DNA of 64,000 nt from Chitinophaga ginsengisegetis (GCF_900168065.1 NZ_FUZZ01000004.1:558001-622000), one strand, 5' to 3'; positions 27,287 through 36,810 are shown, numbered from the stretch's first letter. A program made the numbers and translations. The notes: generated by a model from the sequence alone, not told the origin.

Positions 27287-28486
27287 TTATTCCGGCAATA
27301 TGACAATATGCCTGTCGTGCTCTATTTTAAAATGCACTCTTGCCTGTTCAAGTGTTTCCAGCGCCTGCGCCAGGGTGAGACCTTTCCCGATCTCCCCGGA
27401 GAAGAGTCCCTGCGGCATGCCGTCTGCATAGCTTACTTCCACGTCGTACCAACGGGAAAGCTGTCGCATGATCGTGTGAATATCCGCGTCTACAAAAGAG
27501 AAGTAGCCGTTTTTCCAGGCAATCACCTGCTCTGTGTTCACCTTGTTGACGGCGATGGCATCAGCACCGCGTATCACAGCGGCCTGTTGCCCGGGTTTCA
27601 AAAGCGTTGTTTCCTTGTTCACGCTTACTTTTACGGCGCCGTCCAGCAGGGTGGCGTTCATGGTGCGTTCATCATCATAGGCCATGATGTCAAAGCTGGT
27701 GCCCAACGCCAGCACTTCAAGATTGTGCACGCGCACTTTGAACGGCTGTCCCGCTTTCTTTGCGATCTCGAAATATCCTTGTCCTTCCAGCTCCACCACT
27801 CTCTCCTTCCCGATAAACGCTGTGGGATATTTCAGCCTGGATGCCGCATTCAGCCATACTTTGGAGCCGTCCGGCAGCACCAGCTGGTATTGTCCGCCGC
27901 GGGGCGTGGTCAGGGTATTAAGGCTTGCAGCATCGCTTGCGCCGTTTACATCATATTGCAGCCGGCCGTTCTGCAGATGGATGGAGGTATTACCCTGCTG
28001 CATCACGTGGCCGGAGGCGCTGTCCAGCGCAACGGTGGAGCCATCCGCCAGCGTGAGCATGGCTTTGTTGCCGCCGGGTGGCACGTCCTGTTTTAAGATG
28101 TTGTGCTGAACAATGGCAGAAGGAGTAGGTGACCGTTGCAGGTAAAAGTATCCCATAGCGCCGAGTCCCACCGCTACTACGGCGGCAGCGGCATAACGCC
28201 AGCGGTATGCCCTGCGTACCGGGATAACAGGCGTAAGGTTTTCCTGCTCCTGTTGATCTGTTGAAGGGCGGGTACTGGTGAGAAGATGTTCCAGTTTGGC
28301 TTCGGCATCCGGGATGCCTGCTGTATCACGACTGTTGCGCCAATGCTGTTCCATGGCCAGGCGCAGGGCATCATTAGCCGGCCATTGTTTCACGGCTGCC
28401 AGCAGCTCTTCCAGCTCTTCACGGGTGCAGGTATTGGCAATATAACGTTCGAACAAACGGTGTAGTCTGTTATCAGTTTCACTCAT
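27287..28486 (-). CDS. FecR-family anti-sigma factor (FecR/DUF4974)
   Basis: This 399-residue protein has a cytoplasmic N-terminus, one membrane helix (~96-115, YAAAAVVAVGLGAMGYFYL) and a periplasmic FecR domain. The FecR domain shows LPDGSKVWLNAASRLKYP and VELEGQGYFEIAKKAGQPF. A DUF4974 domain forms the C-terminus (~315-399, IMRQLSRWYDVEVSYADG). It partners the sigma factor ending 80 nt upstream and the STN-SusC downstream. Confidence 0.95.
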   Translation of the reverse strand: MSETDNRLHRLFERYIANTCTREELEELLAAVKQWPANDALRLAMEQHWRNSRDTAGIPDAEAKLEHLLTSTRPSTDQQEQENLTPVIPVRRAYRWRYAAAAVVAVGLGAMGYFYLQRSPTPSAIVQHNILKQDVPPGGNKAMLTLADGSTVALDSASGHVMQQGNTSIHLQNGRLQYDVNGASDAASLNTLTTPRGGQYQLVLPDGSKVWLNAASRLKYPTAFIGKERVVELEGQGYFEIAKKAGQPFKVRVHNLEVLALGTSFDIMAYDDERTMNATLLDGAVKVSVNKETTLLKPGQQAAVIRGADAIAVNKVNTEQVIAWKNGYFSFVDADIHTIMRQLSRWYDVEVSYADGMPQGLFSGEIGKGLTLAQALETLEQARVHFKIEHDRHIVILPE

Positions 28487-28566
28487 ACGTGGATGGCAGG
28501 GAATAACTGCCTTTAGAAGCTAGACGCTGGAAAAAAGAAGAATAACTAATCAATCTGAAAAAAAAA

Positions 28567-29169
28567 TTAAACTTTTTCTGAAACAACATACAGAAGGGCA
28601 AATACCGTTACCAGGTTAAGATGGTCGGCCAGGTATTGCTGGATGAATCGTTGGGCTTCGGTGATATGATTGTTGACAGTGTGTTTGGAAAGAGACAAGC
28701 GCCCGGCGATCTCTTTATGGGAAAGCCCCTCCTCCCGGCTTAGCTGGTACACTTTCCGGCGCTGGGGACTGAGCAACCCAATTGCCTCGCGTAGCTTTGT
28801 CTCATATTCCTTCACTATTACCTGGTTGTCGGCCTCCGTGGCATCCACCATCTGGATCTCTTCCCACAGAAGGTCCACCAGTTGCGGGTTCCGGCTGGCA
28901 GCACGCAGGAAGTCAATTGCGCGGTGATAGGCGATACGGAACATGAAAGCCTCCACGTGCTCAATACGGGGCAGCAGTTCCCTGCCTACCCAGCATTTTG
29001 TGAGAACGTCCATGACCACTTCTTCTGCCACCTGCGGAGATTTGATGATAGTACGGATATAATGAAACAACCGGCCCTGCCAGGCATGGAAAAAACTGCG
29101 GAAGGCTGCTTCGTTGCCTTCCGAGATTAGTTTTAGCAATTCCTTATCAGTATATTGTCGCTCTGGCAT
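28567..29169 (-). CDS. ECF RNA polymerase sigma factor
   Basis: The ATG at 29169 gives a 200-residue protein starting MPERQYTDKELLKLISEG, which aligns with other ECF starts. The frame is open 26 codons further upstream, but that stretch overlaps the promoter-like sequence at 29195-29227. Region 2 (~22-88, VAEEVVMDVLTKCW) and region 4 (~130-182, LSPQRRKVYQLSREEGLSHKEI) are clear. A short hydrophobic tail (LVTVFALLYVV) ends the protein. It heads the third SusCD locus. Confidence 0.92.
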   Translation of the reverse strand: MPERQYTDKELLKLISEGNEAAFRSFFHAWQGRLFHYIRTIIKSPQVAEEVVMDVLTKCWVGRELLPRIEHVEAFMFRIAYHRAIDFLRAASRNPQLVDLLWEEIQMVDATEADNQVIVKEYETKLREAIGLLSPQRRKVYQLSREEGLSHKEIAGRLSLSKHTVNNHITEAQRFIQQYLADHLNLVTVFALLYVVSEKV

Positions 29170-29194
29170 GTAAGTAAGCCCGTCCCTCTTGCCA

Positions 29195-29227
29195 TAAATG
29201 TAGTAAAATAATAGATCATAGTGGAAA
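29195..29227 (-). promoter_or_regulatory. Candidate promoter of the third ECF sigma gene
   Basis: On the minus strand TTTC (29224-29227), a 21-nt spacer and TACATTTA (29195-29202) match the Bacteroidota -33/-7 pattern with one mismatch in each part. Initiation would fall near 29188, about 20 nt before the ATG at 29169, which supports that start. Confidence 0.45.
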
Positions 29228-29231
29228 GCAC

Positions 29232-29275
29232 AAAAAAAGACAGGCATCCGGATAACCAGGTGCCTGTCTTTTTTT
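29232..29275 (-). terminator. Rho-independent terminator after the GH88 operon
   Basis: AAAAAAAGACAGGCA (29232-29246) pairs with TGCCTGTCTTTTTTT (29261-29275) around a 14-nt loop. On the minus strand the GC stem is followed by seven T, so it ends the SusC-SusD-DUF5017-GH88 transcript before the next operon (ECF sigma) begins. Being symmetric, it may also work from the other side. Confidence 0.9.
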
Positions 29276-29292
29276 ATACGATGCCTTCCCGC

Positions 29293-30528
29293 TTAATCCA
29301 GCGAAGCCTTATACCGTTGCAAGGCTTCTAAAAAATAATAGTCTGCATACACCAGTGGCACATCAATCTCCGCATTGTGCGGGATACTTCCTACACTATG
29401 CATCAATATAAAGTTACCATTCTTTTCTTCCGGCGCCCTGTACGCGCTGCCTGCAAGCGAATGCAGTATTGTGATGGCTGCCTGGCGATATTGTGTTCCT
29501 TTCTCTTTGCCGGCATAACCACTCAGCTCAAACAATGCCGACGCCACAATAGCAGCGGCGGAAACATCGCGGTATTTTGTTTTTACCTTATTGGCATTGG
29601 AGCGTACACCGGGGGTGTATCCTTTCTCCTGTACATTGAAATCCCAATACGGTACTTTATCTTCCGGAAGATTTTTATTATCCAGGAACCAGTCGGCCAT
29701 ACCGGTCGCAGTTTTGAGGAAACGCGGATCATGTGTTTCTCTATAGATCATCGTAAACCCATAGATACCCCATGCCTGACCGCGTGACCAGGTGGAATTA
29801 TCAGCATACCCCTGCGCGGTTTCGCGGGCCAGCACTTTACCATTGGTGGTATCATAACACACTACATGATACGAGCTGTAGTCCGGACGTACCTGGTTGT
29901 ACATAGCGGTTTCCGCATGGCTCACGGCAATATGGCGGAAGCTGGTGTCGCCGGTTTCTTTAGCTGCAAAAAACAACAGCTCCAGGTTCATCAGGTTGTC
30001 GATGATTACCGGGTAATAATATAGTTGCTGCCCATGCCATGTTTTAAAAGCGTTCCAGGATTTGATGCTTTTTGTTACCGGGTTAAAACGTGTGCTGAGC
30101 GAGCGGGCGCCCTGGATCAGGATATCGCGGTACGCTTTATTACCCGTAAGACGGTAAGCATTGCCATAGCTGCAATACATCATGAAACCGAGATCATGAT
30201 GCTGCGTAAAATCTTTCAGCGGCTCCAGCTTCTCCGTCCACTTAACAGCTTCCTGCTGCAATACAGGATCTTTGGTTTGTTCATACGCGTACCAGAGTGA
30301 GCCCGGGAAAAAACCGGGCGTCCAGTCGTACATAGAAGTGGTGATCATTTTCCCTTCCTTATTGATAGTCCGGGGAAAAGCCAGGCTATCGCGGGATTCC
30401 GTATCCTTCAGCATATGCTTCAGCTGTTGCCGGGCAAAGCCTGCATTACTGCTGATAAAATCCTTCTCCCCGCCTGCAGTGTAGGCAGTAAGACCGGCGG
30501 CTAAAATAAAATAAAGCAATGGTTTCAT
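29293..30528 (-). CDS. GH88 unsaturated glucuronyl hydrolase
   Basis: This 411-residue exported enzyme of glycoside hydrolase family 88 has a signal peptide at ~1-20. It removes the 4,5-unsaturated uronic acid that a polysaccharide lyase leaves on the non-reducing end of oligosaccharides. Two conserved aspartates are visible: Asp112 in HHDLGFM and Asp177 in IIDNLMN. Their 65-residue spacing is close to that of the characterised Bacillus enzyme (Asp88/Asp149). Further family motifs are DWTPGFFPGSLWY and NSTWSRGQAWGIYG. It is the last gene of the SusC operon, 4 nt after DUF5017, and complements the PL8 lyase encoded across the HTCS gene. The exact disaccharide preference is not predictable. Confidence 0.93.
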   Translation of the reverse strand: MKPLLYFILAAGLTAYTAGGEKDFISSNAGFARQQLKHMLKDTESRDSLAFPRTINKEGKMITTSMYDWTPGFFPGSLWYAYEQTKDPVLQQEAVKWTEKLEPLKDFTQHHDLGFMMYCSYGNAYRLTGNKAYRDILIQGARSLSTRFNPVTKSIKSWNAFKTWHGQQLYYYPVIIDNLMNLELLFFAAKETGDTSFRHIAVSHAETAMYNQVRPDYSSYHVVCYDTTNGKVLARETAQGYADNSTWSRGQAWGIYGFTMIYRETHDPRFLKTATGMADWFLDNKNLPEDKVPYWDFNVQEKGYTPGVRSNANKVKTKYRDVSAAAIVASALFELSGYAGKEKGTQYRQAAITILHSLAGSAYRAPEEKNGNFILMHSVGSIPHNAEIDVPLVYADYYFLEALQRYKASLD

Positions 30529-30532
30529 ATTC

Positions 30533-31444
30533 TTATGGTGTCACTTTAATGATCAATTCCCTTACAACACTTTTTTGTTCGTCCAGTGTGTGGTTAAATG
30601 CCACGAAGGTGGCTTTGTATACTCCCGGTGACGGATAAACGAAAGCATATTCTTCTTTATCCGGTTCGTTGATACTCTTGATGCCGGTACTCACATCTCC
30701 CGGCACACGGCCGATGTATAAGGGTTTGGTGATGATCCAGCTGGTATTGCTGGCCGCGCTGCCACCGCCGCCGGTGATTTTAAGATCTGTGGCGGAGGCT
30801 GTCCAGCGGCCATTAGCGGGGCTCCATACGTTGCCGTAACGGGTCCAGTAGGCTACATCGGCCGACAAAGAACTTAGCGAAACAGTTTTCTCCGGCAGAA
30901 CATTGTTCACGATAAATTCGGTGATCGTCCAGGTACGTTGTGTCGTTCCCGTTACACCGCTGTATTTGAAAGCAATAAAGAGTGAATCGTTTTCATTGGC
31001 TACCAGGTCTGTCAGGTCAGCAGTACCAAAAGGCACTACCGTTGCGTTGGTAGCCACTGCGCCGCGACTGGTAATATTTGTCCATGCCGCATTTACCACA
31101 GCAGCAGAATCCAGGCCAGCCAGTTTGTTGGTGGCCAGTACCTGCAGCGTATTTGTTTGCGTACCAAATTCTGATTTTGAGGAAAAGCCCAGCGTGATCT
31201 TTCCCAGTTTGTTTGCAGATGCACGGCCATCGTAACGCTTGCCGGGTTCCCCGGAATAGAATGCGATATTGCCCGCGCTGCCGCTGAACTTAAAGCGGGT
31301 GGTATCTCCCAGGCGGTACGTGAACGTATCTGATACCAGCTTTGCAGGATCGAGCGCCACGTTGAAGTCCGGCGTATCTATTTCCATCTTTTTAGAACAG
31401 GCAACCGCAAAGAAAGACAACAGTATGATGAATGATTTTTTCAT
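30533..31444 (-). CDS. DUF5017-type surface lipoprotein
   Basis: Starting at the ATG at 31444 (MKKSFIILLSFFAVAC, lipobox Cys16), this is a 303-residue lipoprotein. The frame continues upstream to 31462, overlapping the SusD stop, but that would spoil the signal peptide. The N-terminal part resembles DUF5017 (FKFSGSAGNIAFYSGEPGKRYDGR), a domain found in lipoproteins of SusCD loci. The remainder is beta-rich with a discoidin-like flavour. Placed between SusD and GH88, it probably serves as an auxiliary surface glycan-binding protein, comparable in role to SusE/SusF. Confidence 0.8.
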   Translation of the reverse strand: MKKSFIILLSFFAVACSKKMEIDTPDFNVALDPAKLVSDTFTYRLGDTTRFKFSGSAGNIAFYSGEPGKRYDGRASANKLGKITLGFSSKSEFGTQTNTLQVLATNKLAGLDSAAVVNAAWTNITSRGAVATNATVVPFGTADLTDLVANENDSLFIAFKYSGVTGTTQRTWTITEFIVNNVLPEKTVSLSSLSADVAYWTRYGNVWSPANGRWTASATDLKITGGGGSAASNTSWIITKPLYIGRVPGDVSTGIKSINEPDKEEYAFVYPSPGVYKATFVAFNHTLDEQKSVVRELIIKVTP

Positions 31445-31461
31445 GTGGATGTGTTTTAGCA

Positions 31462-33504
31462 TTACCAGCCTTCGTTTTGTGTCAGTAACCGGTTAAGATT
31501 GAGTTCATAAGTTGGTTTGGGCAACATCACATGCCTGGCGCTTACATTGCGCACGCCCTGCAATCCGTTGGGATTACCTGTAGACGTAACGCCTGCACCG
31601 TTGGCTGTAGCCCATGATGCGAAGTTTTGCATGTCTGATACAAAACTGCCCCACCGGATCAGGTCTGCTTTTCTCACCGCTTCAAAACACAGCTCGCGCA
31701 TTCTTTCATCACGGATGGCCAACTGGAACGCATCTTTACTAAGCCCCGGCGTAAGATCGGATTCATTACCTGTGGTGATGGTGGCCGTAGCCGTTGCAGC
31801 GGTGCCGGCATAGGTGAATACAGCGCCGGTTACTGAGGCATCGGAAGCGCCGGAAGTATTGACAGGCGGTGTATTGGTGGCAGTACCTGCCGTTGTTACG
31901 GTGTACAGGATGCCGCCGTTAGTGATTTGTGTACCAGTTGTATAACTGGCGCCCGGCGTCCAGAAGGTGCCTATCACTACTACAGGTGGCGTAGTATAAT
32001 AGGAGCCTAACGTTAATGCACCCGGGCTGTTCAGGTAAATACCGGTTACCTTGCCACTGGTAATAATCGCCGTTCCGGTAGCGCCGTTGCCACCGCCGCC
32101 GGTGATAGTTACTGCCGGTACTTTCGTATAGCCATCGCCGGAGTTTACCATTGTAATGGATTTTACTACGTTTCCATTCATCAGTCCATATCCTCTTTTC
32201 CGTACCTGGTTCACATAATTATAGGCATTCGTAGGGCCGTTCACGTAGTTCTCTGCTTCTGCGCGCATCAGCAATACATCTGAATACCGGATCATGGGCC
32301 AGTTGATATTATAGGTACCGCCTACGCCATTGGTATTACGGATAGCCTGCGGTACATATTCCCTTCTGAACTTACCGGCGCACATCTGCCAGGGATTAGG
32401 ACGCGCGGCTTTTGTGCGGGGATTTGTTCCGCTGTAAATATAGTTGGCACAGTTCCAGTCGCGGCGGATATCCAGCGAAGGTTTGTTAGGCATGACAGCG
32501 CTGTTGGGATCTGTTTCATAAGCATCGAACAGCTTTTTAGTAACCCACACCCATCCGGCGGAGTTGTAGGAAGTAGAATCCAGTGCAGTAAGCGCTGACT
32601 GGATCCCCACAAAGTTGCCGATATCATTGCCTGACTTGTTTACCACGCCGGCGGCTGCGCCCAGGGAGCCCAGCTCCCAGATGTTTTCTCTTACATCATA
32701 CTGGTCTGTGGCCAGGTTGATGAATACCTGGCGGTAATCGGGGTTCAGTGCATGAAGACCAGAGAGAATCACTTTATCAGTGTAAGTGATCACATCCTGG
32801 TATTTGGCGGTATTGTTTTGCGGATAGCCGGCCCAGTAGAGATACACCCGCGCCAGCATGGCCTGCACAGCAGTGAGCGTAACCACATCATTGAATTTCG
32901 CCTGTGTAACGGTATAATCTTTCAGCAGCACTTCTGCTTCTTTCATATCCTTTTCAATTTGCGCGTACACGTCCGCCTGCTTTACCTGCGGAATGTTTAC
33001 ATCATTGATAGCGGGTGTGTGAAGGACTACAGGCACATCTCCATAATTACTGGTAAGAATAAAGTACAGGAACCCACGAAGGAATAATGCCTGTCCTTTG
33101 ATAATATTCCTGCGGGATGCGTCCATCGTTGGCTTATCGATGTTATCCAGTAATGTATTGAGATTGTTGATGCCAACATATGCATAGCGCCAGATACTGG
33201 CGATATGTACAAGGGAGGCATCGTAATTGTAACGGAGACCACGGGCATCGCCGTCTGCCGTACGGTTAGACATTACTTCATCTGTGGTGGATACAAAGTT
33301 AAAGCCCATCACCTGCGCATACAACTCGGGCCGCATCAGATCGCCGTACACGCCGTTCAGCGCCTGCTGCAGCTGTGTTTCCGTGCTGTAATAATTGGTG
33401 GTGGTATAAAAATCTGTTGGTTGCGTATCAAGGAATTTTTTGCAGGATGTAAGCCCTGCTATTACGATACATGCCAGGATGCAAATACGTTTCATGTTCA
33501 TCAT
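31462..33504 (-). CDS. SusD/RagB-family lipoprotein with a ~137-residue inserted beta-rich domain
   Basis: At 680 residues this SusD homologue is clearly longer than the other SusDs here (462-628). Lipobox Cys21 (IAGLTSCKKFLDT), the helical core (FLRGFLYFILTSNYGDVPVVL) and the motifs MIRYSDVLLMRAEAEN and AIRDERMRELCFEAVRK are normal. Between VNQVRKRGYG and DLTPGLSKDAF, residues ~444-580 form an insertion rich in Gly, Thr and Ala, with GDGYTKVPAVTITGGGGNGA and a segment around SYTTGTQITNGGILYTV. These resemble repeats seen in phage tail and adhesin proteins. The frame is unbroken. The start is 1 nt beyond the SusC stop; Met4 is an alternative start. Confidence 0.93.
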   Translation of the reverse strand: MMNMKRICILACIVIAGLTSCKKFLDTQPTDFYTTTNYYSTETQLQQALNGVYGDLMRPELYAQVMGFNFVSTTDEVMSNRTADGDARGLRYNYDASLVHIASIWRYAYVGINNLNTLLDNIDKPTMDASRRNIIKGQALFLRGFLYFILTSNYGDVPVVLHTPAINDVNIPQVKQADVYAQIEKDMKEAEVLLKDYTVTQAKFNDVVTLTAVQAMLARVYLYWAGYPQNNTAKYQDVITYTDKVILSGLHALNPDYRQVFINLATDQYDVRENIWELGSLGAAAGVVNKSGNDIGNFVGIQSALTALDSTSYNSAGWVWVTKKLFDAYETDPNSAVMPNKPSLDIRRDWNCANYIYSGTNPRTKAARPNPWQMCAGKFRREYVPQAIRNTNGVGGTYNINWPMIRYSDVLLMRAEAENYVNGPTNAYNYVNQVRKRGYGLMNGNVVKSITMVNSGDGYTKVPAVTITGGGGNGATGTAIITSGKVTGIYLNSPGALTLGSYYTTPPVVVIGTFWTPGASYTTGTQITNGGILYTVTTAGTATNTPPVNTSGASDASVTGAVFTYAGTAATATATITTGNESDLTPGLSKDAFQLAIRDERMRELCFEAVRKADLIRWGSFVSDMQNFASWATANGAGVTSTGNPNGLQGVRNVSARHVMLPKPTYELNLNRLLTQNEGW

Positions 33505-33505
33505 T

Positions 33506-36500
33506 TTAGAAGGTTACATTTAAACCGGTCACATAAGACAATGAGTGCGGGTAAACGGCATAGTCGAAGCCAGGGGTAAGGTTACCCGGCCGGCCGCTCA
33601 CTTCAGGATCCATACCGGAGTACTTCGTCCATGTATAAATGTTCTGTGCAGCGCCATAGATGCGTACATTCTTTATCTTCGCACGTTTCAGCAGTTCGCC
33701 GGGTATATTATATCCCAGCGAAACCGTTCTCAGCTTCAGGTAAGAGCCGTCTTCAATTACGCGGGAAGAATACGCGGCATTACCCATACCGCCAGCGCGG
33801 AACATGGTGTTGCTTGGGTTGGTGGGCGTCCAGCGTTTGGCATAGCTGGCAAACTGGTTCAGGTTCGGATTGTTTACAATACCGCCTTCAAACACATACC
33901 GGTTCGCATTAATAATATCATTGCCATAAGACCATTGCAACAGTACGTTCAGATCAAAATTGCGGTAGCGGAAATCGTTGCTGAAACCGCCGGTATGTTT
34001 TGGTAACCCGCTGCCGATGATCGTGTAATCCTGGTTGTTCACCTGCAGGTCGCCGTTGAGGTCTTTATACTTAATATCCCCCGGACGGATAGCATTACGC
34101 GCCGCGCCATTGGTAGGCACATCCGGCTTCAGCAGGTAGGTGTTATTGGGCATCACATCGAAATCGGAATACTGGTACACGCCATCGAACACGAGGCCAT
34201 ACATCTCACCCAGCGGTCTTCCGATCACGGAGATATAAGGGAACAGACCCGAATAGGTAGTATTAAAAAAAGTACCGGAACCAGAGAGAATAGATTGTTG
34301 TCCTTCTGCCAGTGATTGTATTTTGTTACTATTAAAGCTGATGTTAAAACTGCTGTTCCAGCTGAACTGTTTGGTATCTGCAATTACTGCTGCAACTGTG
34401 AATTCCAGTCCTTTATTTTGCAGCTGGCCTACATTTTTGAAACCCTGCGCGCTTTCTACACCATGTACATAAGGCAGTGCGGCATTCAGCAGAAGATCCT
34501 TCGTGGTACGCAGATAGGCGTCTACAGTGAGTGTGAGCCTGTTTTTCAGGAAGGCCATATCCAAACCGATATTGGTTTGTTCGTTGGTTTCCCAGCGCAG
34601 GTCCGTGTTACCGGAAGATACCATCACCGACCCGATACCCAGCGGCGCATTTCCAACGGAATACCAGTATTGATTGCTGGTAAGCTGCAACTGGGGCAGG
34701 TAAGCAAAGTCCCCTACCCGGTTATTACCGGATGCGCCATAGCCCAGCCTGATCTTCGCGTCTGAAATGAATCTCACATTTTTCATAAACTCTTCGCTGC
34801 TGAAACGCCAGGCCGCAGAGGCGGAAGGAAAGTATCCCCATTTATTACCTGCGGCGAATTTGGAAGAACCATCTGCACGCAGGGAAGCAGAGAAAAGATA
34901 TTTCGAATTGTAGTCGTAGTTCACGCGCACCGCGCCGGAGGCCATTGTCCAGCCGGAGCTGAGCGACAGCAGGGAGGTATTGGCCGGTGCTGCGAGATCA
35001 ATTCCATCCAGACCGAGGTCTTCATTCGGGATTTGATTCGCCGAAAACCTGCGCTGTGAATTTTTATATCCCTGCGCTTCCAATACACCGAGCACAGTGA
35101 GGTTGTGTAATTTGTTCCAGCTTTTGCGGTAGGTCAGCGAGTTTTCCGAACGCCAGAGCGAAGTGGGTTTGGTTTCTATACTGCCATTCACGCCATTGGA
35201 ATTCCACTTGCTGCCGGATTGCGTTTTGGAATTGTTGAAAATATCGATCTCCGTATTTACGGTGTTGATGCCACCGGCTATACGTAATGTCAGTCCGTTG
35301 GTGATAGCATATTCCGCGTATGCGTTGGCGAACAGGTTGTTCACCTTATTCATGGTGTACTGGTTCTGGATATTCTGTAACGGGTTCACACGGTAGTCCT
35401 GGTTATTGGCCAGTTCATTGCCCGGATCATAAAATTCATCCACGAGATTCACGGCGCTGTCGCGGCCATAAATACTGGTCGTAGGCCGGAAGCCCCATAC
35501 GGAATATAACGTGGTGGCAGACGCATAAAAATTGGTTGCGGAAACCGGGATACCGTAAGTTTCATTGTAGGCATAGTTGGCATTGATGCCTACTTTCAAT
35601 TTGCTGCTTACCGTTTGATCCAGTGAAAACCTGCCCTGGTAGCGTTTAAAACCACCATTGATGATGATTCCCTTTTGGTTATTAAAATTTCCGGAGACAG
35701 AGTACCTCGTTTTATCATTCCCTCCCCGTACGGCGATGTCGTGATTCTGGTTCTGACCAACGCGGTACACGAAGTCCTGCATATCTATGGCTTCCTTGTT
35801 ACGGTAATCTTCCAGTTTAGCGCCACCGGCCAGGTACACGGAATCATAGATGGAAGGGTTTACATCTCCTACATACTGTACAAACTCATAAGCGTTCATT
35901 AACGGGATTTTGTTGGGCGCCTGCTGCCAGCCATAATACCCGTTATAGGTTACCTGCGGCGCGCCGGTCTTCCCTTTTTTTGTGGTAATGAGAATAACCC
36001 CGTTTGATCCGCGGGCGCCGTAAATGGCGGTGGCAGATGCATCTTTCAAAACATCGATTGACTCAATATCACCCGGACTGATCGCATTTGCGTTGGAACT
36101 TTCAGTAGGGAAACCATCGATCACGTAAAGCGGGGAGTTATCTTGTGTGATGGAACCCGCGCCGCGGATCACGATATTGGAAATGGAGCCCGGCTGACCG
36201 TCGTTGCTCGCTACCGCTACCCCTGCTACTCTTCCTGCGAGCGCTTCATCGAACGACTTTACCGGCGCCTTCGCAAAATCTTTCATGTTCACACTGCCCA
36301 CTGCGCCGGTGAGGTCTTTACGTTGCTGGGTAGCATATCCCACTACCACCACATCGTTGAGCGTACCGGCCTGCTCACTCATCTGTACATTATATTCCGT
36401 TCTGTTATCTACCGGTTGTTCCACTTTACCAAAACCGATAAAAGAGAACACCAGTGTGGCGCCTGGCATGGCGGCAATAGTAAAACGGCCGTTCCCGTCT

Positions 36501-36712
36501 GTATGGGCTCCCGTTTTTTCATTCTTTACCATTACAGTCACCCCAATCAATGGCGTACCATCCTTGGCCTTTACTGTACCGGATACTGTTTTTTTCTGTT
36601 GTGCAAAAAGGAAAAGCGGAAAAAGTAAGATCCACATGACTCCCGTAAAAAAATAATGGAAGGTGAAGTTGCACCCTCCTCCCTTGCTGGCTGATTGGCA
36701 TGTCTTTTTCAT
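33506..36712 (-). CDS. SusC/RagA TonB-dependent transporter (no STN domain)
   Basis: Choosing the ATG at 36712 gives 1068 residues beginning MKKTCQSASKGGGC, with a membrane-targeting segment at ~20-40 (FTGVMWILLFPLFLFAQ). The longer frame from 36751 would start inside the likely -7 promoter element. A carboxypeptidase-like domain (~42-115, VSGTVKAKDGTPLIGVTVMV) is followed by a TonB-box-like stretch (DVVVVGYATQQRKDLTG), the plug (PLYVIDGFPTE, ASATAIYGARGSNGVILITTK) and the barrel (end YVTGLNVTF). The absence of an STN domain fits control by the divergent HTCS instead of a sigma/FecR pair. It imports the lyase products. Confidence 0.94.
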   Translation of the reverse strand: MKKTCQSASKGGGCNFTFHYFFTGVMWILLFPLFLFAQQKKTVSGTVKAKDGTPLIGVTVMVKNEKTGAHTDGNGRFTIAAMPGATLVFSFIGFGKVEQPVDNRTEYNVQMSEQAGTLNDVVVVGYATQQRKDLTGAVGSVNMKDFAKAPVKSFDEALAGRVAGVAVASNDGQPGSISNIVIRGAGSITQDNSPLYVIDGFPTESSNANAISPGDIESIDVLKDASATAIYGARGSNGVILITTKKGKTGAPQVTYNGYYGWQQAPNKIPLMNAYEFVQYVGDVNPSIYDSVYLAGGAKLEDYRNKEAIDMQDFVYRVGQNQNHDIAVRGGNDKTRYSVSGNFNNQKGIIINGGFKRYQGRFSLDQTVSSKLKVGINANYAYNETYGIPVSATNFYASATTLYSVWGFRPTTSIYGRDSAVNLVDEFYDPGNELANNQDYRVNPLQNIQNQYTMNKVNNLFANAYAEYAITNGLTLRIAGGINTVNTEIDIFNNSKTQSGSKWNSNGVNGSIETKPTSLWRSENSLTYRKSWNKLHNLTVLGVLEAQGYKNSQRRFSANQIPNEDLGLDGIDLAAPANTSLLSLSSGWTMASGAVRVNYDYNSKYLFSASLRADGSSKFAAGNKWGYFPSASAAWRFSSEEFMKNVRFISDAKIRLGYGASGNNRVGDFAYLPQLQLTSNQYWYSVGNAPLGIGSVMVSSGNTDLRWETNEQTNIGLDMAFLKNRLTLTVDAYLRTTKDLLLNAALPYVHGVESAQGFKNVGQLQNKGLEFTVAAVIADTKQFSWNSSFNISFNSNKIQSLAEGQQSILSGSGTFFNTTYSGLFPYISVIGRPLGEMYGLVFDGVYQYSDFDVMPNNTYLLKPDVPTNGAARNAIRPGDIKYKDLNGDLQVNNQDYTIIGSGLPKHTGGFSNDFRYRNFDLNVLLQWSYGNDIINANRYVFEGGIVNNPNLNQFASYAKRWTPTNPSNTMFRAGGMGNAAYSSRVIEDGSYLKLRTVSLGYNIPGELLKRAKIKNVRIYGAAQNIYTWTKYSGMDPEVSGRPGNLTPGFDYAVYPHSLSYVTGLNVTF

Positions 36713-36748
36713 AAATTGCGGAATTGAGCAGAAATAACGGTTGATGCA

Positions 36749-36810
36749 CAAATATGTGGTAACCCGTCCGGATCACAGGGGGACAATCGTAAATGATTGG
36801 GGTGAATTTT
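36749..36810 (-). promoter_or_regulatory. Candidate HTCS-controlled promoter of the SusC operon
   Basis: Reading the minus strand: AAAATTCACCCC (36799-36810), 16 nt, CCCCC (36778-36782), 21 nt, then CATATTTG (36749-36756), which matches the -7 consensus TAnnTTTG with one mismatch. No TTTG is present at -33; the second C-run takes that position. The promoter of the PL8 gene has the same architecture, with the distal box also ending 42 nt before the -7 element. The start codon at 36712 follows about 30 nt after the expected initiation point. Confidence 0.55.

Noticed and set aside
27242..27290. GATT/TTAC-type simple repeat between FecR and SusC of the third locus
   Set aside because: The units are too degenerate and the stretch too short to call a microsatellite; it may simply be an AT-rich promoter spacer.
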